Shown: positions 31,257 to 38,756 of the stretch, piece after piece
Layout of the letters: each line of letters opens with the position of its first letter
Numbering within the stretch: position 1 is the stretch's first letter
Origin: Ruminococcus flavefaciens ND2009
Lineage (GTDB): Bacteria > Bacillota > Clostridia > Oscillospirales > Ruminococcaceae
Assembly: GCF_000621785.1 (NCBI RefSeq)
Contig: NZ_KK211349.1
Coordinates: forward strand, 1-64,000
DNA length: 64,000 nt
Reading direction: 5' to 3'
The notes under the pieces: generated by a model
Database searches by the model: none
What the model saw: only the letters and a program-made list of their open reading frames with translations
Told to the model about the DNA's origin: nothing
Made by a program: the position numbers and the translations under genes

Positions 31257-33073
31257 AAGACGATCTTTTTAAGAATACCGATGATATGACCATAGATTCC
31301 CTTGCTCAGGACTTCCCCGTACTCACTGATGAAGAAAAGGAGAGGATCTACGCTATGAGCGAGAGAAAATACAATAACGATACAGATATGAATGCAGACA
31401 AGAAATTCGACAGAAAAATTGAAGTAACAGGCGTTGAGCGCTATAAGCGTCCCAAGTGGAGGAGCGCTTCCATAGCGGCAGCTGCCGCACTTGTACTGGG
31501 TGCAGGCTCCTTCGGAGGCTACAACATCGCACAGCAGTTCCGTGACGGCAACGGCGAAGACGAGCTCCCCACAAATGTTTCCGAGGAAATGTCACAGGAG
31601 AGCACAGGGGCTGTTGATGACAGCCGCGCAGAAGAATACCGCATCACCGCGGAGTCTCTGCTGAACGCATATGAGGACTTTATACAGCCCTATAATAACG
31701 ATGAGATACTTGAGCGTGGTCTGACCGAAGAAGAACGCAACAGTATGTCCGTCGAAGAACAGGATGAATACCTTAGAAGGAATGACAATCCGAACTACTC
31801 TTTCTTCTGGTTTGCACTGGAAGACGAAAATGCTACATCATGGGCAGGACATGATCGCGGGATCTGGAGCTATGAGTATTATGCCACAGGAATGAAGTAC
31901 AACAATACCGATGAGGTAATGGATAAGGCGCTTTCCTTTATGTCACAGAGCTGCATCGACAAGCAGTTCCCCGATCTTATAGGCGATGACCTTACAGACT
32001 ATGAGGCTAACCGCATATATTCCGTTAATGAAGCCCCCCCTCATTTCGGCACCTACACGATGATAGGCGGCAAGCTTTATTGCAGCAGCGAAAAATATGA
32101 TGACATTTATAAAATACCTTCCACATACAGCTTTTATCACCTCAAGGACGAGCCCATCGAAATATCCGACATTACCGATAACAGCTTCACTGCCTGCGTA
32201 CACTATGAATTTACCAGTGTGCCCAACAGGTGTGATATGAAAATGAAGATCGTAAACGACGGCAATAAATGGGTCATAGATGATATCGGGACAACAGGTC
32301 CCGAGCTTGATGCCCAGAAGCTGGAGATCGTGGATAAGATGCTCAATTCCATGGATCACTATGACAAAATAAGTGCAAAAAAGGCAAATGCTTATTTAAG
32401 TAATGACGCTGATATAGGATCTCTCATCATGCCGAACAAGTACTACGCCGATAATAATGCACTGACATCATATAATATTAACGGCAATGACATAGATTAT
32501 AATGGCGCTCAGGACATTCAGTCGCTCCTTGATTTTGTAAAGAGCGTTGATATTGATTCTCAGAAATCAGAAGAATCTTACTGTGACGGAGAAAAGAACT
32601 ATTACTGGAACAGTCATGACGGAAATAGCGGATATAATAAGTTTGATAACTTTGTCCCGAGAAAGGACGATCCCAAGCTCAGTCTTGAAAACAGCATCAG
32701 GGTCGTAGACCCAGGGACCACAATAGGAAAAGAAACAAGACCAATGAACTGCCCCAACGGTCAAGATCTCGTCATTTATTACCTCTATGATTTCAGTAAA
32801 TGGGATATTACAGGCGATACTACCTTTGAAGGCAGAGACTGCTATGTAATTGATTACCATTCATCTACATCTGTAGAAGGCAAAGATTATCAAAAAGATA
32901 TTACCTGCTATGTAGATAAGGAAACAGGTATCCCCATGTATCAGCAGACCATTGCAAATGACGATGTTTATGTTATCTACAACTTCTACTATGACGTTCA
33001 CTTCAATGAGGGCGCTGAGCCTATGCCCGAGGTAAACATAGACAAGAGTCTCTTTACTGAAATGTACTCATGA
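31253..33073 (+). CDS. Putative anti-sigma factor with large extracytoplasmic domain
   Basis: 606 aa. An N-terminal cytoplasmic part (1-72; MTIDSLAQDFPVLTDEEKERIYAMSERKY) would bind the sigma factor. One membrane helix (about 75-92) is followed by roughly 500 extracytoplasmic residues. No known carbohydrate-binding module or catalytic motif is recognised. The far end (DITCYVDKETGIPMYQQTIAND, YNFYYDVHFNEG) resembles outer-membrane-lipoprotein-carrier/LolA-like or RsiV-type folds. Function inferred from translational coupling to the ECF sigma gene; ligand unknown. Confidence 0.75.
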   Translation: MKDDLFKNTDDMTIDSLAQDFPVLTDEEKERIYAMSERKYNNDTDMNADKKFDRKIEVTGVERYKRPKWRSASIAAAAALVLGAGSFGGYNIAQQFRDGNGEDELPTNVSEEMSQESTGAVDDSRAEEYRITAESLLNAYEDFIQPYNNDEILERGLTEEERNSMSVEEQDEYLRRNDNPNYSFFWFALEDENATSWAGHDRGIWSYEYYATGMKYNNTDEVMDKALSFMSQSCIDKQFPDLIGDDLTDYEANRIYSVNEAPPHFGTYTMIGGKLYCSSEKYDDIYKIPSTYSFYHLKDEPIEISDITDNSFTACVHYEFTSVPNRCDMKMKIVNDGNKWVIDDIGTTGPELDAQKLEIVDKMLNSMDHYDKISAKKANAYLSNDADIGSLIMPNKYYADNNALTSYNINGNDIDYNGAQDIQSLLDFVKSVDIDSQKSEESYCDGEKNYYWNSHDGNSGYNKFDNFVPRKDDPKLSLENSIRVVDPGTTIGKETRPMNCPNGQDLVIYYLYDFSKWDITGDTTFEGRDCYVIDYHSSTSVEGKDYQKDITCYVDKETGIPMYQQTIANDDVYVIYNFYYDVHFNEGAEPMPEVNIDKSLFTEMYS

Positions 33074-33111
33074 TCACTTTTAGCGAGTAGACGGATATAA
33101 ATAAAGAAATA

Positions 33112-33155
33112 ATGCCCCGAGGCACATCATAGTGCTTCGGGGCATTGTGTTTTAT
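33112..33155 (+). terminator. Terminator of the sigma/anti-sigma operon
   Basis: ATGCCCCGA (33112-33120) and TCGGGGCAT (33137-33145) close a stem extended by a GCAC/GTGC pair, followed by TGTGTTTTAT. It resembles the hairpin at 118-147 and abuts the MITE-like copy B. Confidence 0.8.
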
Positions 33156-33280
33156 AAATTATGAGTGAGTAGAGAGTAGTAAGTAGAGAGTAGTATTATT
33201 CAGTGTATCGGCTTCTACTCACTACTTTCTACTTACTACTTACTCAAATCATAATTTTGCTCCGCAAAATTATGATTTAT
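33155..33280. mobile_element. MITE-like element, copy B (inverted, one end missing)
   Basis: These 126 bases are the reverse complement of 20536-20661 with one mismatch (the A after GAAG in copy A is C here). The terminal repeat ATAAATCATAATTT is present at the 33280 side. The opposite end with the GGTGTT hairpin and second terminal repeat is absent. The 33280 end reaches into the GH5 gene and supplies its TAA stop codon. Confidence 0.75.
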
Positions 33281-34464
33281 ATGCACTTTTTTACGTCGGA
33301 GCGTCTGCCTGCCATGGGGTCTTTATTCTTTACGCCGTTGATAATGGCTTCTATTATCCCGGGCTGTGTAGCCTTTACCGCCCGGCGGTCAAACAGCGCA
33401 AGACCGAATTTGCCGTTGAAGCCGTTGTCCCAGTACACGGGGACAATACCATTCTGAGCCGCAGTACCTGCCACAAATCCGTCATAGTAGGCGCGGTTCT
33501 CGTTTATCCTGTCGGGGATATGGGGAGCGCACACCGCACGGTCTATACAGCCGAATTCTCCTATAACTACAGGTATCCCCCTGTCGATGTAGTCCTTTTT
33601 AAGCTTGGCGAACTGAGCCCTTATATGCTCCTCATCGCCCCAGTCAGCCATATATCGCTGATCTGCCAGCTCAAGCTCGATGATCTCCTGTCCCTTTTCG
33701 CCCCAGAGGAAAATGGTCTTTTCCTCCTCGCCGCAGTAGTCCCACGGGTCATAGCAGTGAACGGAGAGTATGAGCCTGCCCTCTCCGCAGGTGCAGAGCT
33801 TATCCTCGGGAAATCGGAATCCGTATCCGCCGCAGGTATAGTTTATATCCGTATTCCAGCCTGCCGCCATGAGCCAGCGGTGGGTATTATTGCCCCCGGT
33901 GCTTCTGACAGTGTCGATGAAAATGCGGTTGTAATCATTGATATTCTCGTAATACTCCGCAACGGGAGTGTGATATATCCCGTCGAAGACCTCGTTCATG
34001 CTCTCGAAGATGAGGTGCTCGTCATAGTCCGCAAAGCGCAGAGCTATCTGCCGCCAGACAGCGGCGTATTTTTCCTTTATGTAGGACTGGTCGCTGCCGT
34101 CACAGAGAAGCCATCCCCCCTTGATGGTATGGTAGCCGTCACCGTGGATATTGATAATGACGAAAAGCTCTCTGTTATAGCAGTAATCCACCACCTCGGC
34201 TATCCTGTCCAGCCATTCCCGGTCTATCTTATATCCGCAGCTGTCGTCGATCTTGCTGAGAAAGGAAACGGGTATCCTGACGGTACCGAAGCCCGCATCC
34301 GCAACAGCGTCCACCATTGCCTGGGAAGCCCTCGGGTTGCCCCATACAGTCTCATCGGGAGTTCCTCCCCTGTTTGCTTCAAGGGTGTTTCCGTAATTCC
34401 ACCCTGCCCCCATTCTGTCAGCGATCTCGTCAGCAGCTACCCTGAAATCATTGTCATTCTTCAT
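33277..34464 (-). CDS. GH5-family glycoside hydrolase, cytoplasmic
   Basis: 395 aa from ATG 34464, preceded by AAGGGGG. A TIM-barrel GH5 (cellulase-like) with MGAGWNYGNTLEA at the N-terminus, the acid/base Glu158 in SMNE, the His/Tyr region SVHCYDPWDY and the nucleophile Glu303 in IGEFG. No signal peptide, carbohydrate-binding module or dockerin, so it should act in the cytoplasm on imported oligosaccharides. Substrate could be cellodextrin, mannan or xyloglucan fragments. Its stop codon lies in the MITE-like copy B, so the last few residues (about KKCI) may be altered from the ancestral end. Confidence 0.88.
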   Translation of the reverse strand: MKNDNDFRVAADEIADRMGAGWNYGNTLEANRGGTPDETVWGNPRASQAMVDAVADAGFGTVRIPVSFLSKIDDSCGYKIDREWLDRIAEVVDYCYNRELFVIINIHGDGYHTIKGGWLLCDGSDQSYIKEKYAAVWRQIALRFADYDEHLIFESMNEVFDGIYHTPVAEYYENINDYNRIFIDTVRSTGGNNTHRWLMAAGWNTDINYTCGGYGFRFPEDKLCTCGEGRLILSVHCYDPWDYCGEEEKTIFLWGEKGQEIIELELADQRYMADWGDEEHIRAQFAKLKKDYIDRGIPVVIGEFGCIDRAVCAPHIPDRINENRAYYDGFVAGTAAQNGIVPVYWDNGFNGKFGLALFDRRAVKATQPGIIEAIINGVKNKDPMAGRRSDVKKCI

Positions 34465-34590
34465 AAGGCATATTCCCCCTTGCTGCCGTGGAAAGTTACA
34501 CATATTATAACACAGGAAACTGCCCATTTCAACCGAATACAGGGCATAGAAGATTATATGCAACAAAGAGGCGTTTTTTTTACCCATATA

Positions 34591-34619
34591 TTGACCGCAG
34601 ATGAAAATTATGATAATAT
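34591..34619 (+). promoter_or_regulatory. Promoter of the alcohol dehydrogenase operon
   Basis: TTGACC (34591-34596), 17 bases, TAATAT (34614-34619), about 70 bases before ATG 34692, between the divergent GH5 and dehydrogenase genes. Confidence 0.55.
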
Positions 34620-34691
34620 TAAAATATGTGGCGATGACCGCATTGTCCCGCCATTCGGATACTTTTTTCATTCCTGGATAAAGGTGATATT

Positions 34692-35783
34692 ATGAATTAT
34701 TATATGCCTGTAAAGGTTTTTTCGGAAAATAACTGCGTGCTGGTACACAGCGCCGACCTGGCAGCTCTGGGAAGCTGCGCACTCATCGTAACGGGAAGGA
34801 GCTCCTCAAAGAAAAACGGCTCTCTGGACGATGTAAAGGCTGCACTTGAGGCTGAGGGTATAAGATACACGGTCTTTGACGAGGTAGAGGAAAATCCCTC
34901 AGTGGAGACTGTCATGAAAGCCCGTGATATTGGTGTTTCCTGCGGCGCGGACTTCGTTGTGGGAGTGGGCGGCGGCTCACCTCTTGACGCTGCAAAGGCT
35001 ATCGCTGTCATGATAAAAAATGCCGGCTCTCCCCGGGAGCTGCTATTCGATGCCGGCGCCTCTCCCGACAATATCCCCGTTGCTGCTGTTCCCACTACCT
35101 GCGGAACAGGCTCGGAGGTCACGGGGATAGCTGTGCTCACACGCCATGACCTGCGCACCAAGACCTCAATGGTACATAAGGTATTCCCCGATATTGCCCT
35201 ATGCGACGGCAAATATCTGATGGGAGCTCCCATAAAGGTCATTGCAAATACTGCCGTTGACGCTCTGGGACATATGATAGAGAGCTATATAAACTCCGCC
35301 GCTACGCCCTTCAGCCGTATGTTCGCTGATACGGGACTGAAGCTGTGGAGCAGCTGCCGCAGATACCTCAGCGGAGAGGAAAAGCTCACGGAAAAGGCTG
35401 CTGCGGACCTGCTCTGTGCCTCTACTTTCGGAGGAATGGCTATTGCCCACACGGGTACATCGGTGCCCCACGGTCTCAGCTACACTCTCACCTACGAGGG
35501 CGGTATTCCTCACGGAGCTGCTGTGGGACTTTTCCAGAGCGGCTACCTCAGACTTGCCGATGAAGCCGACCGCAGCCATATACTCTCCCTCGCAGGCTTT
35601 GACAGCACCGAAAGTCTGGCTCGGTTTATCGCTGAAATCAGCCCGGTAATGGCTGACAGGGAGCTTCTTGAAAGGGCTGCGGAGAACCTGCTGAAAAATA
35701 CGAAAAAGCTGGCAAGCTGCCCCTATAAGGCTGACAGGGACGCTCTTTACGATATAATAGGAGGAGTTATATGTTCTGGCTGA
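34692..35783 (+). CDS. Iron-containing alcohol dehydrogenase family protein
   Basis: 363 aa. Group III Fe-ADH features: the nucleotide-binding GVGGGSPLDAAK, the PTTCGTGSE loop, and metal ligands in VDALGHMIESY (Asp, His), IAHTGTSVPHG (His) and GGIPHG (His). It oxidises or reduces short-chain alcohols or aldehydes with NAD(P)H; substrate not predictable. Its end overlaps the metallophosphoesterase start by 13 bases, which suggests coupled translation. Confidence 0.9.
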   Translation: MNYYMPVKVFSENNCVLVHSADLAALGSCALIVTGRSSSKKNGSLDDVKAALEAEGIRYTVFDEVEENPSVETVMKARDIGVSCGADFVVGVGGGSPLDAAKAIAVMIKNAGSPRELLFDAGASPDNIPVAAVPTTCGTGSEVTGIAVLTRHDLRTKTSMVHKVFPDIALCDGKYLMGAPIKVIANTAVDALGHMIESYINSAATPFSRMFADTGLKLWSSCRRYLSGEEKLTEKAAADLLCASTFGGMAIAHTGTSVPHGLSYTLTYEGGIPHGAAVGLFQSGYLRLADEADRSHILSLAGFDSTESLARFIAEISPVMADRELLERAAENLLKNTKKLASCPYKADRDALYDIIGGVICSG

Positions 35784-36868
35784 TACTCTTTGCACTCCTG
35801 CTGATAATGGCTGTGGGGGGAACTGTCTATCTGTTCACTCGCTTTCACAGATTCAGCTTCATGGAAAAATTCGGCGAGAAGCACAAGGTGCTCTCCTGGC
35901 TCGCCTGCCTGATACCCTTCGGCGGACTTGCCTGCTTCGCCTTTATCAATATCTACACCGTCATAGTTGTGGTGCTCCACCTTATGATATTCTGGCTCAT
36001 CGCTGACATCATCGCCGCCATAGTCAGAAAAATAGCAAAAAAAGAGCGCCGCCGCAATATCGAGGGAGTTATCGCCATTCTCTTTACGGCGGTATACCTT
36101 GCCATAGGCTGGCACAACGCCCACGACGTAAGGCGTACAGCCTATGAGCTCCACACGGACAAGCCACTCCCCGGGGGAGGTATCCGAATTGCCGCTATCG
36201 CTGACCCTCACCTGGGTATCACACTCAAGGGTGATGACTTCGCAAGGGAGATGGAGCGCATACAGGCTGAAAAGCCCGATATGCTGGTCATCGCAGGCGA
36301 TTACGTTGACGACGACTCATGCAGGGAGGACATGGTCCGCTCCTGTGAAGCTCTCGGAAAACTGGATACAAAATACGGAGTCTACTTCATCTTTGGCAAC
36401 CACGACAAGGGCTATTTTGAAGGCTACCGTGACTTCACTGCCGATGACCTCCGCCAGGAGCTGAAAAAGAACAATGTCACAATCCTTGAGGACCAGTCCG
36501 TGGAGATAGCTGAGGGACTTACCCTCATTGGCCGTCAGGACAAGAGCAACGAAGCCCGTGCTGAAATGTCCGCCCTTGCTAAGGATATGAACGCTGAGAG
36601 CTTCAACTTCATTCTCGACCACCAGCCCAATGACTACGCAAATGAGGCGGAGTCGGGCGCAGACTTAGTATTCTCGGGTCATACCCACGGCGGACATATC
36701 TGGCCTGCGGGACAGATAGGACTGCTCCTCGGCGCCAACGACAGAGTATACGGAACTGAGAAGCGAGGCAATACCGAATTCATCGTAACATCGGGCATTT
36801 CGGGCTGGGCTATCCCCTTCAAGACAGGTACATTCTCTGAGTATGTCATCATCGACATAAAGAACTGA
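35771..36868 (+). CDS. Membrane-anchored metallophosphoesterase
   Basis: 365 aa starting inside the end of the dehydrogenase gene, behind AGGAGGAGTTAT. Three hydrophobic segments (about 1-18, 39-80 and 97-112) precede a calcineurin-like domain with the full metal-site set: ADPHLG, GDYVDDD, GNHD and GHTHGGH. YkuE/YaeI-like proteins of this layout act on phospholipid headgroups or other phosphodiesters at the membrane. The substrate here is unknown. Confidence 0.9.
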   Translation: MFWLILFALLLIMAVGGTVYLFTRFHRFSFMEKFGEKHKVLSWLACLIPFGGLACFAFINIYTVIVVVLHLMIFWLIADIIAAIVRKIAKKERRRNIEGVIAILFTAVYLAIGWHNAHDVRRTAYELHTDKPLPGGGIRIAAIADPHLGITLKGDDFAREMERIQAEKPDMLVIAGDYVDDDSCREDMVRSCEALGKLDTKYGVYFIFGNHDKGYFEGYRDFTADDLRQELKKNNVTILEDQSVEIAEGLTLIGRQDKSNEARAEMSALAKDMNAESFNFILDHQPNDYANEAESGADLVFSGHTHGGHIWPAGQIGLLLGANDRVYGTEKRGNTEFIVTSGISGWAIPFKTGTFSEYVIIDIKN

Positions 36869-36877
36869 GGTGTTTTT

Positions 36878-37675
36878 ATGAACAACATCGCCATTGCAAA
36901 TGAGACCATGAAGATAACCGCCGACGGCTTCTATGAGCTGGGCGGCAAAAAAATTGAGCTGCCCTGCGAGGACACCTCTGCCGTTGAGGTATGGGCTCCC
37001 GAAAATGGCGCTGCCCTTGTGGAGTCTACGGTGATACCCGAGGGCGATATGTGCACCATCACCGTCACTAAGGAGGACTCATTCACTGCCGCCAGCCGCT
37101 TTGAAAACGCCTTTGTTATGAACTTCGCCAACGCTCACAAGGCAGGCGGCGGCTTCCGTCTGGGAGCCAATACCCAGGAAGAGGCGCTGTGCAGGTGCAG
37201 CACCCTTTATGCCTCCATAACTTCCGAGGCTGCGGGAGAAATGTACCGCTATAACAACACTCACCTCAGCTCCACGGAATCGGACTATATGCTGTATTCG
37301 CCTGATGTATGCGTTTTCCGAAGCTGTGAATGTGAGCTGCTGGAGAAGCCTTTCATGGCGTCCGTCATAACCGTGCCTGCTCCCAACAGGCGGGGCGCTG
37401 CTATCTTTGCTTCAAACAAGAAGATAGCCGAGGTGATGACAAGGCGCATACGGATAATGCTGGCAATTGCCGCAAAACACGGTCACAGGAGCATTATTCT
37501 CGGAGCCTGGGGCTGCGGAGCCTTCGGCAACTCCTCAGAAGATGTGGCAGGCTATTTCCGGAAGGTCCTCATTGACGAGAAGTACGGACAGCTCTTTGAT
37601 AACGTCTGCTTCGCCATCTATTCCTCGGGAAGCGACAAGAAATACAATATCTTCTCGGAGGTATTCAGCCGATAA
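36878..37675 (+). CDS. TIGR02452-type (bacterial PARG-like) macrodomain protein
   Basis: 265 aa. Recognised by NFANAHKAGGGFRLGANTQEEALCRCSTLY, which carries the GGG-X-QEE catalytic signature of microbial poly(ADP-ribose) glycohydrolases, plus the C-terminal ILGAWGCGAFGN macrodomain loop. Family knowledge: removal of ADP-ribose polymers or ADP-ribose derivatives in NAD-linked stress or phage responses. It starts 9 bases after the phosphoesterase, in the same operon. Confidence 0.88.
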   Translation: MNNIAIANETMKITADGFYELGGKKIELPCEDTSAVEVWAPENGAALVESTVIPEGDMCTITVTKEDSFTAASRFENAFVMNFANAHKAGGGFRLGANTQEEALCRCSTLYASITSEAAGEMYRYNNTHLSSTESDYMLYSPDVCVFRSCECELLEKPFMASVITVPAPNRRGAAIFASNKKIAEVMTRRIRIMLAIAAKHGHRSIILGAWGCGAFGNSSEDVAGYFRKVLIDEKYGQLFDNVCFAIYSSGSDKKYNIFSEVFSR

Positions 37676-37681
37676 AATAAC

Positions 37682-37722
37682 AAAGCCATAAAGAAGCTCT
37701 TGCCTCTTTATGGCTTTTTCGT
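37682..37722. terminator. Bidirectional terminator
   Basis: AAAGCCATAAAGA (37682-37694) pairs with TCTTTATGGCTTT (37705-37717), followed by TTC on the plus strand and TTTG on the minus strand. It ends both the plus-strand operon and the convergent exonuclease gene. Confidence 0.85.
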
Positions 37723-38469
37723 TTATTCTATGGTTAGCATTACGGGACAATGGTCGCTGCCCATTATATCCGTGAGTATCTCGGAATCCTTTACCCTCTC
37801 CATAAATCTGTCCGACACCACAAAATAGTCTATGCGCCAGCCCGCGTTCTTCTCACGGGCTTTGAAGCGGTATGACCACCAGGAATATGTAACGGTATCG
37901 GGATAGAGCTTTCTGAATGTATCAGTGAAGCCTGCACCTAAAAGCTCCGTGAACTTGCCGCGCTCCTCGTCGGAGAAGCCTGCATTTCCGCGGTTGGTCT
38001 TGGGATTTTTCAGGTCTATCTCGTTATGAGCAACGTTGAGGTCGCCGCAGTACACCACGGGCTTTTTCTTGTCAAGCTCCGACAGATAGCCTCTCATGGC
38101 GTCCTCGAACTCCATGCGGTAGTCTATGCGCTTGAGACCGTCCTGTGCGTTGGGCACATAGCAGCACACGAAGTAAAAGTCCTCATACTCGCAGGTGATG
38201 ACCCTTCCCTCGTCAAGGTGCTCGCCTTTTATGCCGTAGGTCACGGAAATGGGCTCTGTCTTGCTGAAAACGGCAGTTCCCGAGTAGCCCTTCTTTACAG
38301 CGCTGTGAAAATATATGTGATAGCCCTCGGGCTTGAAGTCCGCCTGATCGGGCTGCATTTTTGTTTCCTGTAAGCAGAATATATCAGCATCCGCAGCCTT
38401 GAAAAAGTCCTCAAAGCCCTTTTGCAGACAAGCACGAAAGCCGTTTACGTTCCATGATATGAGCTTCAT
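37723..38469 (-). CDS. xth: Exodeoxyribonuclease III (AP endonuclease)
   Basis: 248 aa, full length. Motifs of the ExoIII/EEP family are in order: ISWNVNGFRAC, IFCLQETKMQ (metal Glu), YCGDLNVAH, the WWSYR loop, IDYFVVSD, and the terminal GSDHCPV catalytic His. It cleaves abasic sites and has 3'-exonuclease and phosphatase activities in base-excision repair. It stands alone between two terminators. Confidence 0.95.
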   Translation of the reverse strand: MKLISWNVNGFRACLQKGFEDFFKAADADIFCLQETKMQPDQADFKPEGYHIYFHSAVKKGYSGTAVFSKTEPISVTYGIKGEHLDEGRVITCEYEDFYFVCCYVPNAQDGLKRIDYRMEFEDAMRGYLSELDKKKPVVYCGDLNVAHNEIDLKNPKTNRGNAGFSDEERGKFTELLGAGFTDTFRKLYPDTVTYSWWSYRFKAREKNAGWRIDYFVVSDRFMERVKDSEILTDIMGSDHCPVMLTIE

Positions 38470-38480
38470 AGTTATACCTC

Positions 38481-38516
38481 CGAAAAAATTTCTCCGCAGC
38501 CATACCGACTGCGGAG
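38481..38516 (-). terminator. Terminator-like hairpin upstream of xth
   Basis: CTCCGCAG (38492-38499) pairs with CTGCGGAG (38509-38516). On the minus strand it is followed by AAATTTTTTC. It could end read-through from the upstream sigma/anti-sigma operon, or attenuate xth whose start is 12 bases further on. Confidence 0.6.
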
Positions 38517-38527
38517 ACTTTCATATA

Positions 38528-38750
38528 TTATAACATATAAGTACGAAAATAGCAAGATGCGCGGAGAAAAACTGCTGTTTTATGATTCTTCGCCGCGAAA
38601 CAGCCTGCGGGGGCTCCCCGCTTATAACATAAAAGCACTATAATAGCAAGGGACGCGGCGAAAAAGTTCCCGTGCGACGTATTATAACGCGAAAAAGGGG
38701 GCGCAGGCTCTGCGCTTATAACATAAAAAGCCATAAATAGCAAGATGCGC
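38528..38750. repeat. Three degenerate direct repeats, about 94-bp period
   Basis: TTATAACATA...ATAGCAAG-type blocks begin near 38528, 38622 and 38716, each followed by GATGCGCGG or GGACGCGGCG. Between them lie GC-rich pieces ending CCGC or GCGC just before the next block. There is no ORF. This fills the gap between xth and the anti-sigma gene. Confidence 0.65.
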
Positions 38751-38756
38751 GTGCCG

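Noticed and set aside
33520-34695. 391-codon open frame antisense to the GH5 gene
   Set aside because: The GH5 catalytic motifs are on the minus strand; the antisense product shows no family features and no Shine-Dalgarno.
38528-38750. CRISPR array
   Set aside because: Three repeats are degenerate, the period is too long (about 94), and no cas gene is near.
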